Positions 53,265 to 62,810 of a DNA stretch of 64,000 nucleotides are shown piece by piece (position 1 is the first letter of the stretch; each line of letters opens with the position of its first letter). The translations under genes and the position numbers were made by a program. Location of the stretch: the NCBI RefSeq assembly GCF_000426845.1, contig NZ_KE384580.1, positions 53,008-117,007 on the forward strand, in the 5' to 3' direction. Under the pieces are notes generated by a model. The model was not told the DNA's origin. It ran no database searches and saw only the letters and a list, made by a program, of their open reading frames with translations. This DNA is from Bradyrhizobium sp. in8p8. GTDB lineage: Bacteria; Pseudomonadota; Alphaproteobacteria; Rhizobiales; Xanthobacteraceae.

Positions 53265-54128
53265 TCACCTCCATCCGGCGAAGTCTGATGGGCCGCCGTA
53301 GAGGCGGTGACGCGCCTCATCGATCACGAAGCCGAAGCGGCCGACGTGATACTCGCCGGAGGGGACGAGGAAGCGGCGCTCCTCAGTTCCGGGCCCTCGC
53401 TTCCCGCCGATCGTCGCAACGACCTCGACAAAACCGCTCTCGCGCTTGGACGTGATGGCGGACACAACAATCCAGTCCCGTGCATGCGCGTGGTCGAAGA
53501 CGCGGCGATCCTTTTCGCGGGACTCGCCTGGCTGGAGGGTCGTGCCAAAGATCGTCTCCCAGGCGTCGGGCCAGCTGTCTTTGATCGTTCTCTCGGCGCA
53601 GCGGCGTTCAAACGCCGTGAAGAGATGCGGGAAGGTGATCGCAACGGCGGCCCATTCGGCGTCTTCTTCGTACCAGCCGCCCTTTGAGCAGAGCATGGCA
53701 TGGACCCTGCGGTTGCGCTCGGCGGAGAGGTGGAAGCCGCCGTGGCCCGCGGTCGAGTGGCGGACCACACCGTCGGCGTAGAGGGTGGCGCCTTGCGAGG
53801 CGCCCCACGGCGTGTTCGCCGCGAACCGCACGTCCTTGCGACCGAGCGCACGCTTTTCGCGCTGATGCTCGGCGTTTTCAGCAACCTTCGATCGGAATGC
53901 CGCCTCGTCCGCCAGCGCGCCGGAATGGCCGTAGAAGTCGGCGCGGTGCCATTCCGCGATCGGCCGGCCGATGCGCCAGCCCGATGCGAGATAGTGCCCG
54001 CCACCGCGCGCCGGCAGCATCGCGAAGGCGGTTTCGCCCACGCGGGCTGCGAGGAAATTCTCGGCACTGCGTCCGTACTCGACCTCCGGATTTCCGGAGC
54101 TCACGTCCTGCGGGAGAGAAGCGTTCAT
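53265..54128 (-). CDS. DUF7007-type plasmid protein
   Basis: This 287-residue protein matches a family I know from rhizobial plasmids as DUF7007 (named from memory). Typical segments are WRIGRPIAEWHRADFYGHSG, VRFAANTPWGASQGATLYAD, STAGHGGFHLSAERNRRVHAML and SWPDAWETIFG. The start is 54128, inside the stop of the preceding gene. No enzyme motif is evident. It belongs to the same cassette as the small genes downstream. Confidence 0.7.
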   Translation of the reverse strand: MNASLPQDVSSGNPEVEYGRSAENFLAARVGETAFAMLPARGGGHYLASGWRIGRPIAEWHRADFYGHSGALADEAAFRSKVAENAEHQREKRALGRKDVRFAANTPWGASQGATLYADGVVRHSTAGHGGFHLSAERNRRVHAMLCSKGGWYEEDAEWAAVAITFPHLFTAFERRCAERTIKDSWPDAWETIFGTTLQPGESREKDRRVFDHAHARDWIVVSAITSKRESGFVEVVATIGGKRGPGTEERRFLVPSGEYHVGRFGFVIDEARHRLYGGPSDFAGWR

Positions 54129-54598
54129 GCTGCCCTCCCTTCGACGGCGCCCGCGCCGACCTCGTCGGCAGTCACTTCCTGGAGCACCGCGTCCGGATAG
54201 CCATGGCGCGTCAGCCACTCCTTCGCGTCGACCTCATTGGTTGCGAGATAGACGAGCTCGCCGCTGTCGCCGGCGCGGTCGAACACGCGGACCGAGCCGA
54301 TCGCGGGACGTTCGACGACGGTGAAATGCAGCTTCGCCTCTAGTGAGAACGTCCGGTGGACGCGAATGGCGATGACGCCGCCGGCGCCATAGTCGACCTC
54401 GTGCAGGGTAAAACAGGGCGACAGCGAGACCTTGCCGGCGTCTCGTCCGCCCTGCATTCGGATCAGGCGGCCTTTGCTGTTGCTGGACTGCCAGGCGGCG
54501 AGCTTCTTCCTGAAGCGGGCCGGCGGCTGCGGCGTTCCGTCGGACCAGGCGACGATTGAGCCGATGGGTGCGGTGTCGAAGATCGTGTGCGCGGACAT
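54125..54598 (-). CDS. Hypothetical plasmid protein, first gene of cassette
   Basis: This 157-residue protein starts at MSAHTIFDTAPIGSIVAWSD, with GAGGAG in the upstream spacer. It has a beta-rich pattern (GVIAIRVHRTFSLEAKLHFTV) and ends AVEGRAA. An overlap of four bases joins it to the DUF7007 gene. It is widespread beside that gene in related plasmids as far as I recall, but has no known role. Confidence 0.6.
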   Translation of the reverse strand: MSAHTIFDTAPIGSIVAWSDGTPQPPARFRKKLAAWQSSNSKGRLIRMQGGRDAGKVSLSPCFTLHEVDYGAGGVIAIRVHRTFSLEAKLHFTVVERPAIGSVRVFDRAGDSGELVYLATNEVDAKEWLTRHGYPDAVLQEVTADEVGAGAVEGRAA

Positions 54599-54689
54599 CG
54601 TGTTCTCCTCATTTGCGCATGCGTGAAACAAAGCCGCCGCCGGCCGGGCCGGCGGCGGTGGATCGTTCGGAAGGAAGGGCGCGTGCCAG

Positions 54690-56369
54690 TTATTCGGCCG
54701 CCTCGCTGAATGCCTCAGCGTCGGTCGCACCGTCAGCAAGCTCGTCGCCTGTGCCGTCGACTTCCTCATCGCCTTCGTCGTCCCGGGCGGCCGAGCCGGA
54801 GGACAACCAATCCGAGAGTTTCGTCGCATCCGGCGCGAACAGCGCGGCCGGATGAACGAAGTGACCTTCCTTGAAGTGCTCGACGAGCGCGGCGCGTGTG
54901 TCCTTCACGCGCTGGCGCGGCAGGATGGGCGTGTCCTTGCACGAGGCCTCGAGCGCTGTGCGCGACAGGCAGGACAGGAAGTCCTCCGCGCCCATATTCG
55001 GCAGGAAGGTGTCCGCGCCGACCACCGCGCCCGCGACGCGGGCGACGATGCCGCTATTGGTGGCGTTCTCCCGGCACGAGAACACGTCGACCAGCATATT
55101 GCGCGCCGCGACACGAAGTGTGTCCATGTCGAAGGAGAGTTTGCCGTCGGCGTCGAATAGCGCCGCCGCGTTCTTCGCAAGCCGGCTGTGGCCGTAATAG
55201 ATCCCACCGCTTGCCGTCGTCACAGAGACGTTCTGGCCTGCGAAAGCGAGGATCAGCAGCGCCATCAGCGTGTCGTCCTCGATCGAAGCGCGGCCGAGCG
55301 CCTCGCGCAGCGCGTCGGTGCGGTAGTCGCCGATCATCTCGACGCCCTTGCGCGTCACGTCGGGACGTGGCTTCGAGACCTCGCCGACATCGTCCGGAGC
55401 GTTGTCCGATCCTGCGCCGATCTGGTCTTTCGGCTTCTTCGCCGCAGGCATGCGGTAGTGCACGGTCTGCACACGGCCGTCGCGGTCGAGATACATCGCT
55501 GTGCAGTCGGACTTCGCCGGCTTGCCGTAGACCCGCTCAGCCTTCGGCGGCAGCTTCACCTCTCCATAGTTGGTGGCCTCCGCGATAATGCCCTTCTTCG
55601 GCAGGTTGTTCGCCATCCACTCCTGCTGGGCACCGAGGAACGCCTCAACGTCCGTGGTATAACGGCTGTCCTCGTCAGCCGGAGCAAACAGGTCCTCGAC
55701 CCACTGGATTCCGTAGGCCTGCGCAAGGTCGTCGCCGAAGCTCGCGTGGCGCGCGTGCATGCGGGTCTTCTGCAACGCTTGTGCGACACTCCACCACGAG
55801 ACCTGCGGATCTGCCTTCGACGGCTTGTGCTTCTTCCAGACCTCCTTCTGCTCGTCGAGCGAGGCTGCGGCGATGGTGCGGAGGTGCTGCTCGTTCGGCA
55901 TATCGCCCTTGGCCATGTGGTCGAGCATGGCGGGAAGCACGTTCGCCAGCAGGCGCAACTTCTTGATCTGACGCAGCGGCAGCGCGAGCGCGACGCCGAT
56001 CGCCTCCTCGGTCCAGCCGAGCGCGACCAGGCGCTCGATCGCACGCCACTGATCAACCGGGTTCAGCGCCTCGCGGGCGATATTCTCGATCATCGAGCGC
56101 ATGGCGCCGTTGTCGTTCGCAGCCTCGTCGACGAGCGCGTGGATCTCCTCGAGACCGGCGGCGATTGCCTGCTTCACCCGGCGGTGGCCGGCGTTGATAA
56201 CGTAGCCATTGCCACCGGCTGTCTCGGGCGTGATGACGGGCGGCTGGACGATACCAACAGCCTTGATTGTCGCGAGCAGCAGCGCGTCGGCCTGCGGCGT
56301 CGACTTCGTCTGGCGCATGCGATCGGGGTTCTCTCTCAGCGCGCGCGGATCGACCTTGATGAGTTGCAT
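54690..56369 (-). CDS. ParB-like nuclease-domain protein
   Basis: This 559-residue protein has an N-terminal ParB domain: QLIKVDPRALRENPDRMRQT, then NAGHRRVKQAIAAG, IENIAREALNPVDQWRAIERL and a helix-turn-helix, WTEEAIGVALALPLRQIKKL. A long C-terminal region follows that is specific to plasmid ParB-like proteins, and the tail is very acidic (DEGDEEVDGTGDELADG). The start has AAAGGAG seven bases upstream. No ParA accompanies it. It stands next to the methylase-helicase gene, a pairing common in rhizobial elements, so it probably belongs to the anti-restriction and entry functions. Confidence 0.8.
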   Translation of the reverse strand: MQLIKVDPRALRENPDRMRQTKSTPQADALLLATIKAVGIVQPPVITPETAGGNGYVINAGHRRVKQAIAAGLEEIHALVDEAANDNGAMRSMIENIAREALNPVDQWRAIERLVALGWTEEAIGVALALPLRQIKKLRLLANVLPAMLDHMAKGDMPNEQHLRTIAAASLDEQKEVWKKHKPSKADPQVSWWSVAQALQKTRMHARHASFGDDLAQAYGIQWVEDLFAPADEDSRYTTDVEAFLGAQQEWMANNLPKKGIIAEATNYGEVKLPPKAERVYGKPAKSDCTAMYLDRDGRVQTVHYRMPAAKKPKDQIGAGSDNAPDDVGEVSKPRPDVTRKGVEMIGDYRTDALREALGRASIEDDTLMALLILAFAGQNVSVTTASGGIYYGHSRLAKNAAALFDADGKLSFDMDTLRVAARNMLVDVFSCRENATNSGIVARVAGAVVGADTFLPNMGAEDFLSCLSRTALEASCKDTPILPRQRVKDTRAALVEHFKEGHFVHPAALFAPDATKLSDWLSSGSAARDDEGDEEVDGTGDELADGATDAEAFSEAAE

Positions 56370-56626
56370 GGGAACACTCCTTTGGGGTTGCGGACCGACG
56401 CTGCCGGCCCTTTCTCGTCTTCTTCTCGAAGACACCCCTGGGCCCTGCGGAGCGGGCGGGCCGGTGCAACTGCGGCCGAGCATCCCTGCCCGGCGGGACC
56501 AGTAGGGCGTAAGCCCTGCGCAGGACGACGGGTTAGGATCGCGCAGGCGGCGGTTGAGCGCAGCGTCGACGGCCCGCCCGATCTGCGAGCTGGCCTTCTC
56601 CCTTTCTCTTTCTTCTCATTCTCTAT

Positions 56627-59600
56627 TCACGCGGCCGCGGCGATCTCCCGGGTGCCTTCGCCGTCCTCCGCCAGCGCCTTCTCTACCTCGACAAGCTGCC
56701 GGCGCTTTTCGGCAAGCTCGCCAGTGAAGGCGAACTCGCCTCCGTCGCGCGATTCGTAAGACGCCAGCCGTCGGCGGGCGTCGGCCAGGCGCTGGCGATA
56801 GCGCTCGCGCTCGCCCTCGAAGTCGTCGAGTGCGTGCTCAAGGCGAGCGACCGCTCCGAGCGGCGTGACCGTCACCGGCAACTCCATTTCGTACTCGGCG
56901 CCGGTTCGCTGCAGCATGGTGGTGTAGCGGTAGCCATCGTGACCGATGCGCTCTCCGCTGTACGCGACGTCGAAGCCGCCGATCGAGGCGATGACGGTCT
57001 CGCCCTCCTGCTGGAGTTGCACCAGCGTCAGGATCTCCTTCATCAATGCGCGGCCAGCGGGCTTGCGTTCCCTACACGGCTCTCCCCTCACTGACATGCT
57101 GAACGCATCTCCAGCCGTCGGTGTGAGGCGCTGGATGTCTTGGCCGATTTCGCCGATGCGGCGGTTGGAGAGCTCGATGTCGCGCTCGGCCTCGCGCATC
57201 TGCCGCCGCACTGCGTGCTGGTCGTCGATGTGCGCAGCCCGCAGCCGTTCGAGCCGCGCGATGTCGGCTTCGAGACCAGCTTTCTGCATCAAGCGCGGGT
57301 CGCCCGACGCGATCGCCTTTGCCATGGCGAACTGGTTGACCTGACTCTCTCCCATGTCCTCAAGCCGGCGGATCGAGGTGTCGCCGGACAGCGCAGCGGT
57401 GATGAAGCGGGCCTTGCGCTCATTGTTCTGCCACATCTGCGCATCGAGGCTGCCTTCGGTCGCATAGGCGAAGATGTCGACTTCATCGTGCTGGTTGCCC
57501 TGCCGCACGATGCGGCCCTCGCGCTGCTCGATCTGCGACGGAAGCCAGGGCACGTCGAGGTGGTGCAATGCCTTCAGGCGAAGCTGCGCGTTGACGCCGG
57601 TGCCCATTGTATCAGACGAGCCGATCAGGAAGCGGACCTTGCCGGCACGCACGTCGCCGAACAGGCGCTGCTTTGCCTCCGACTTCTTGTAGTCCTGTAT
57701 GAAGGCGATCTCGCCCGGTGGCACGCCGAGACGGACCAGCTCGTCGCGAATCCAGCGATAGGCGGAGAAGCCGCGGCTCTTCTCGACGCTGATGGTGCCG
57801 AGATCGGAGAAGATCATCTGCGCGGCGCCAGGCAAGTCGAAGGGCTTGCCATCTGTCCGCGTGTAGTTGTTCTCGGCTGTCTCGTTCCAGATGCGGAAGG
57901 CATTGCCGACGAGCAGGTTCAGCTTGTTGTCGGCCTCGTTGTCGCTATCCGGATCAACCAGACGCAGGTCGATTGCGGCGTGGCGGCCGTCGGTGATGAC
58001 TGACAGCAGGATGTCATCGCCGGGCTCGGGTGCGCGGTCGCGCTCTTCGATCGCCTTGATGCGCTCGCCGAGCCGGATCTGGTAGCGCTTGAATGCCGGC
58101 GACGGCTTCGCAGTCAGGATCTGGCGCTTGCCGGTCGAGACCGCCGGCACCTTCACGTACTGACGCAGGTCATCCGGCATCACCACGTCTGCAAAGGAGC
58201 GGAACATGGCGATGAGCTCCGGCACGTTCACGAAGGTGGCAAAGCGCGTCACCGGCTTGTATTTGCCGGATGGCTGCAGCTCAAGTTCGGTCGTGACGTC
58301 GCCAAATGTGCTCGCCCAAGCGTCGAACTCGTGCAGGCCATGCTCGAGGAGCGCCTCATAGCCGAGGTAGCGCTGGACCGAGAACATCTCGCCGAGCGTG
58401 TTGGTGATCGGCGTGCCAGAGGCGAGCACCAGCGCGCGGCCAGGGTTCTTCGTCTCGATGAAGCGGGATTTGACGTACAGGTCCCAGGCGCGCTGTGAGC
58501 CGTTCGGATCTACGCCCTTCAGCGTCGACATGTTGGTCGCGAAGGAGAGCTTCCTGAACTCCTGCGCCTCGTCGACGATGATCTGATCGACGCCAATTTC
58601 GGAAATGGTCAGCAGGTCGTCCTTGCGGGTCGAAAGCGATTCCAGGCGCTCCTGCAGGCCCTCCTTCAATCGCTCGAGGCGCTTGCGCGAGACGCGGTCG
58701 TCACTCTCGACCTTGGTCAGAAGGGTCTCGTAGAGTTCGAGCTCGTCCTGGATCATCTGCTGCTCGAACGCCGATGGCACGGCGATAAAGCGGAATGCGC
58801 TGTGCGTGATAATAATCGCGTCCCAGGTCGCGGTCGCCGCGCGCGCGAGGAAACGGTGCCGCTTGTCCTTGGTAAAATTGGTCTCGTCGGCGACGAGGAT
58901 ACGGGCGTTCGGATAAAGTGCGAGGAACTCGCGTGCGGCCTGCGCCAGGCAATGGCCGGGCACGACCAGCATCGCCTTGGCGACGAGGCCAAGCCGGCGC
59001 TGCTCCATGATGGCAGCCGCCATGGTTATGGTCTTGCCGGCCCCGACCGCGTGGGCGAGATAGGTCGAGCCAACCGAGACGATGCGCCAGATGCCGCGCT
59101 TCTGGTGCCCATAAAGCACAAAGGCGGCTGAGGCACCCGGAAGCTTCAGGTGCGAGCCGTCGAAGGCTCGTGGCGCGATGTTGTTGAAGCGCTCGTTATA
59201 GACGCGCGCCAAGCGGTCGGCGCGATCGGGATCAGACCAGATCCAGCGCTGGAAAGCGTCCTTGATCTTTTGCAGCTTCGTCTTGGCCGCCTCGGTGTCG
59301 ACAACATTGAGGACGCGGCGCTCGCTGTCGCCGTCCTTGACCGTATCGAAAATCTGCGGCACGCGGCTGTTCAGCGCGTCGGCGAGAAGCTCGCCGGCGT
59401 GCCGGCGGTCGGTGCCCCACTCTGATGTGCCGGCCGCTGTCCAGCCGAGCTGGCGGGCCTCCACGGTCCACGATGCGAGCTCCGGCATGTGGTGAATCCT
59501 GATCTCGGCGTCCATTGTCGCCTTGACGAAGGCGACGACGTCGGCGGCCGGAATCCACGGCGCGCCCAGACGCGCCGTGATGTCTGACGGCCTGAGGTCC

Positions 59601-61723
59601 GCGGGCTGCACGCCTTGCAGCGCCGTGACGTTGCGTTCGTAGGAGAGGTCGAGCGCGGCAGCGGCCTCCGCAACCTTCAGCTTGTCCCGCACGTGACCAG
59701 AGAGATAGTCGTCAGCCGTATGCCACGAGCCGTTAGCGGGATCGCGAAAGACGGCACTCCCTAGTTCGGCGACGACGTCGTCGCGGTCCCGATGCAGCAG
59801 CTCGGCGATGTGGTCGATGTCGACGCGCCCGCGCTCGTTGAGAACAACGGCCAGCGCGTCGGTTGCGCTGGTGATCACCGGCGGGGCAGGCGGCGAGATC
59901 ACGCGCTCGGTGAAGATCGGCCCAGGCTTTGCGGTGTTGGTCTCGAGGTCATAGTCCTCGATCGAGGCGACCAGCCAGCAATCGGGATCGTCGAGGAAGG
60001 GCTGGATGTTCGGCCGGCGGTGCGTCTCGCGCACCTCGCCGCTCTCCTCGTCCTCGGCGGTCGAGACCGTCGTGAAATTGATCGGGCCGAAGTCCCGAAC
60101 GAAGTTCGACCAGGCGATGCGCAGCCTGACCTGCGCGTCCTTCCACGGTCGGTCGAGCTCCTGCGCCTTCAAGACCTCGCGCACAGCGTCGCGGACCGGG
60201 ATCAGCTTCCGGATCATGCGCACGTGCTTTTCCGGAATGCCGTCGGCGCTGCGGCCTTTGCGCGCTTTCACCGCGACCGGCTGGCCGTCGAGGACCTGCA
60301 TCAAGCCGTGGGCCTTGTCAAAGAAGTAGCTGCCCTCGCGCACGTGGCGATCGGCAGGCCAATCGACGTCACAGGGATCACCGGCTTCTGCCAGGTCGGG
60401 ATCGATCACCTCCGGCTCGCCGTCATAGACGGCTTCCGGCAAGAAGCCGATGGCGGCTTTGAGTGTCGCTTCGAGATCCTCATCGTCGCGCGGCAGACAT
60501 GTATAGGCCTCGCCGAACGGACCGGACGCGAGCGCGTGCGCGCCGAGCACGAAGTCCGGGCGCTGCACGAACCATCTGTTCACGCGGATCGCGCTCTCGT
60601 CTTCCGCCGCCAGCCGAACCTCGTCGAGGTCGAGCCATGACAGGTCGCCTTCGGCGTCGCCGACCTTGCGCTTGCGGAAGAACAGGATGTCGACGAAAAC
60701 GTCGGTGCCGGCGCTGGCGCGGAAGCTACCCTCGGGCAGGCGAATGGCTGCGACCAGGTCGGCCGACTTCGCGATGTGCTGACGCGCCGAGGCGTCCGCC
60801 TTGTCCATCGTGCCGGAGCTCGTGACGAAGGCGGCGAGGGCGCCGGGCTTCAGGAGGTCGATCGCCCTCGCGATGAAATAGTCGTGCAGCCGAAGGCCCA
60901 TCGACCTGTACCCGCGATCCGAGCGCACGGTCCGGTCGGAGAAGGGCGGGTTGCCGACGGCGAGGTCAAAACTCGTCGGCAGCTCGGCGCGCGCGAAATC
61001 GCCTGTGACGATCCGCGCGCGCGGCTGCAGCAGCCGGGCGATGCGCGCAGTGACGGGATCGAGCTCGACGCCCGTGACGTGGGAGGTCTCGCGTAGCTCG
61101 TCCGGCATCAGCGCCGGAAACAGCCCGGTGCCGACGCCCGGCTCGAGCACGCGGCCGCCGCGCCAGCCGAGGCGCTGCAGACCAGACCAGATCGCGCGGA
61201 CAATGAACTCGGGCGTGAAGTGGGCGTACTGGGTGCACCGCGCGAGCGAGACGTAGCCGGCGTCGTCGACCGCATCCTCGAGATCGGCGCCGATCTCCTC
61301 CCAGCCACTCGCGAACTCGGATTCGCCCGGCTTGCGGAAGACGCCGTTGGCGAGCTCGGAAGCGCCGAAGCCCGTGAAGCGCATCAACTGCCGCTGCTCG
61401 TCCTGCGAGGCGGACCGCTGCTCCGCCTCGATCTGCGCGGCGAGCCGAATGGCCGCGACGCTGTCGCGGGCGCGCTGCTTCCAGCCCTTTGCCAGGCCAC
61501 GGTCGCTGGCGAGACGGAAATTGTCGCCGCGCGTGCGCGCGTTCGGCGCGCACAGCCGGGCGGGTTTGAGCGCCGGTCCCGCGGGAGCCGGCCCTGGCGG
61601 TGTTGCTCTGTCGTCGTGGTCACCGTCCAAGTGGGCGGCGAAGGCGGTGACGCCGAGGCCGAGGCTAGAGGAGAGGGCGGTGTTGCCGAAGAGGTCGATC
61701 GTGAAAGGGTCGTCCTGCGCCAT
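56627..61723 (-). CDS. Giant DNA methylase - SNF2-type helicase (DarB-like)
   Basis: This 1698-residue protein starts at MAQDDPFTIDLFGN, with AAGGAC seven bases upstream. The first third is an N6-adenine methyltransferase with LEPGVGTGLFPAL (SAM binding) and NPPF at 258-261. The middle and last thirds are an SF2/SNF2 helicase with Walker A VGAGKTITMA (Lys897), VDEAQEFRKL (1051 onward), LASGTPITNTLGEMF and motif VI QREGRIVRQGNQ. A C-terminal coiled coil follows. The architecture matches phage P1 DarB and plasmid antirestriction methylase-helicases, which protect incoming DNA, probably by methylation or by blocking restriction. It is the largest gene of the window. Confidence 0.85.
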   Translation of the reverse strand: MAQDDPFTIDLFGNTALSSSLGLGVTAFAAHLDGDHDDRATPPGPAPAGPALKPARLCAPNARTRGDNFRLASDRGLAKGWKQRARDSVAAIRLAAQIEAEQRSASQDEQRQLMRFTGFGASELANGVFRKPGESEFASGWEEIGADLEDAVDDAGYVSLARCTQYAHFTPEFIVRAIWSGLQRLGWRGGRVLEPGVGTGLFPALMPDELRETSHVTGVELDPVTARIARLLQPRARIVTGDFARAELPTSFDLAVGNPPFSDRTVRSDRGYRSMGLRLHDYFIARAIDLLKPGALAAFVTSSGTMDKADASARQHIAKSADLVAAIRLPEGSFRASAGTDVFVDILFFRKRKVGDAEGDLSWLDLDEVRLAAEDESAIRVNRWFVQRPDFVLGAHALASGPFGEAYTCLPRDDEDLEATLKAAIGFLPEAVYDGEPEVIDPDLAEAGDPCDVDWPADRHVREGSYFFDKAHGLMQVLDGQPVAVKARKGRSADGIPEKHVRMIRKLIPVRDAVREVLKAQELDRPWKDAQVRLRIAWSNFVRDFGPINFTTVSTAEDEESGEVRETHRRPNIQPFLDDPDCWLVASIEDYDLETNTAKPGPIFTERVISPPAPPVITSATDALAVVLNERGRVDIDHIAELLHRDRDDVVAELGSAVFRDPANGSWHTADDYLSGHVRDKLKVAEAAAALDLSYERNVTALQGVQPADLRPSDITARLGAPWIPAADVVAFVKATMDAEIRIHHMPELASWTVEARQLGWTAAGTSEWGTDRRHAGELLADALNSRVPQIFDTVKDGDSERRVLNVVDTEAAKTKLQKIKDAFQRWIWSDPDRADRLARVYNERFNNIAPRAFDGSHLKLPGASAAFVLYGHQKRGIWRIVSVGSTYLAHAVGAGKTITMAAAIMEQRRLGLVAKAMLVVPGHCLAQAAREFLALYPNARILVADETNFTKDKRHRFLARAATATWDAIIITHSAFRFIAVPSAFEQQMIQDELELYETLLTKVESDDRVSRKRLERLKEGLQERLESLSTRKDDLLTISEIGVDQIIVDEAQEFRKLSFATNMSTLKGVDPNGSQRAWDLYVKSRFIETKNPGRALVLASGTPITNTLGEMFSVQRYLGYEALLEHGLHEFDAWASTFGDVTTELELQPSGKYKPVTRFATFVNVPELIAMFRSFADVVMPDDLRQYVKVPAVSTGKRQILTAKPSPAFKRYQIRLGERIKAIEERDRAPEPGDDILLSVITDGRHAAIDLRLVDPDSDNEADNKLNLLVGNAFRIWNETAENNYTRTDGKPFDLPGAAQMIFSDLGTISVEKSRGFSAYRWIRDELVRLGVPPGEIAFIQDYKKSEAKQRLFGDVRAGKVRFLIGSSDTMGTGVNAQLRLKALHHLDVPWLPSQIEQREGRIVRQGNQHDEVDIFAYATEGSLDAQMWQNNERKARFITAALSGDTSIRRLEDMGESQVNQFAMAKAIASGDPRLMQKAGLEADIARLERLRAAHIDDQHAVRRQMREAERDIELSNRRIGEIGQDIQRLTPTAGDAFSMSVRGEPCRERKPAGRALMKEILTLVQLQQEGETVIASIGGFDVAYSGERIGHDGYRYTTMLQRTGAEYEMELPVTVTPLGAVARLEHALDDFEGERERYRQRLADARRRLASYESRDGGEFAFTGELAEKRRQLVEVEKALAEDGEGTREIAAAA

Positions 61724-61839
61724 TGGAAATGTCCTTCTGCTGGGCGCGCGCGACCGCGTCGCCGCCGCGGCTGCAACGGGCGGCACGGTCTTGCGGGATT
61801 GACGGGAGAGCCGGCGGGAGGCTGGGTGCCGAATTGCGA

Positions 61840-61860
61840 AGCCCGGCACTGGGCCGGGCT
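61840..61860. terminator. Hairpin after the DUF1419 gene
   Basis: AGCCCGGC pairs with GCCGGGCT around a 5-base loop, 32 bases past the DUF1419 stop on the minus strand. There is no U-tract. Confidence 0.45.
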
Positions 61861-61891
61861 ATTCGCAGGTCGACGAGGGCGGGCGGCCCGG

Positions 61892-62572
61892 CTAGGCCGC
61901 GACCGCTTCCGGCAGGTGGCGGAGCTGCACCGGCAGTTTCGCTGCGATCTCCATTTCGGTAAGGTCGTCCAGCAGCTTCAGCCCGGTGCCTTGCTGGCCA
62001 GCGTAGACGAGCACGGTGCGGCGGCCGCGCACGGCGGCAGGCCAGTGCTCGCCGGCGTAGCCGCGGTAGTCGTCGTGGGTGCACGACCAGATGTGCTCGA
62101 GCCGCTCTTCGCGCGTCATCGCCCGGACAGGACGAGACTCGCGCTCGATGATCGCCGCTTTCATCCGCTCCGGTGACGCTCTGTCCGACAGGTCGCAATA
62201 ACCGTGGAACCAGCGCATCTGGCCGTCGATCGACAGTGATAGGAAAACGCTTGTCACACTTGCCGTCATGAATTCACGCATCGCGAACATGTCCGCGCGC
62301 ATCCATAGCGGCGGCAGGATGTCGAACATGTATTCGTGCTCGGACTCAGCGATCTCGAACCACTCGCCGCCGAAGAGGTGCCCTGCCTCCTCCTCGGCCA
62401 TGGCCGGATGGCCGCGATGGCGGTTGAACAAACGGTGCATCTCGTGGCGCGTCGCGACGCCTTCGAAGACCTTGCGAACGATAGGTGAGGTGTGCATCGG
62501 CGGCTCCTGTTGGCCTGACCGGAATGAAGCGCGAGCGATCCGCCTGATCTCTTCGTCACTCCAGTCCTTCAT
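61892..62572 (-). CDS. DUF1419 family protein
   Basis: This 226-residue protein carries the sequence I associate with DUF1419: SPIVRKVFEGVATRHEMHRL, FEIAESEHEYMFDILPPLWM, REFMTASVTSVFLSLSIDGQ, TREERLEHIWSCTHDDYRGY and LPVQLRHLPEAVAA. The start at 62572 is chosen because AGGTGTG lies just upstream and the earlier residues are in the spacer. The family is common on rhizobial plasmids and has no proven function. It sits between the Toprim and methylase-helicase genes. Confidence 0.8.
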   Translation of the reverse strand: MKDWSDEEIRRIARASFRSGQQEPPMHTSPIVRKVFEGVATRHEMHRLFNRHRGHPAMAEEEAGHLFGGEWFEIAESEHEYMFDILPPLWMRADMFAMREFMTASVTSVFLSLSIDGQMRWFHGYCDLSDRASPERMKAAIIERESRPVRAMTREERLEHIWSCTHDDYRGYAGEHWPAAVRGRRTVLVYAGQQGTGLKLLDDLTEMEIAAKLPVQLRHLPEAVAA

Positions 62573-62810
62573 CACACCTCCTCGCCCGCCGCATCGAAGG
62601 CCCGGCGGGTCAAGGGCCGCGGAACGCGGGCGAAGCTTCACCCTTGACGCGCTGGCCGGGCGTGCGGCAGCGCCTCATTCCCATTTCATCTTCCTTTCTC
62701 CTTGCCCGATTTCCTTCTACCGCTCACCGGCAACCATCAGGGCCTCACTCATTCAGCGGCCTTACCGCTGCGCGACCACGGCTGCCTAGCCGGCCCATTC
62801 GCAAGCCGCA

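Noticed and set aside
55188..56759. 523-codon plus-strand frame
   Set aside because: It is antisense to the ParB-like gene at 54690-56369 and crosses its leader; no protein signature.
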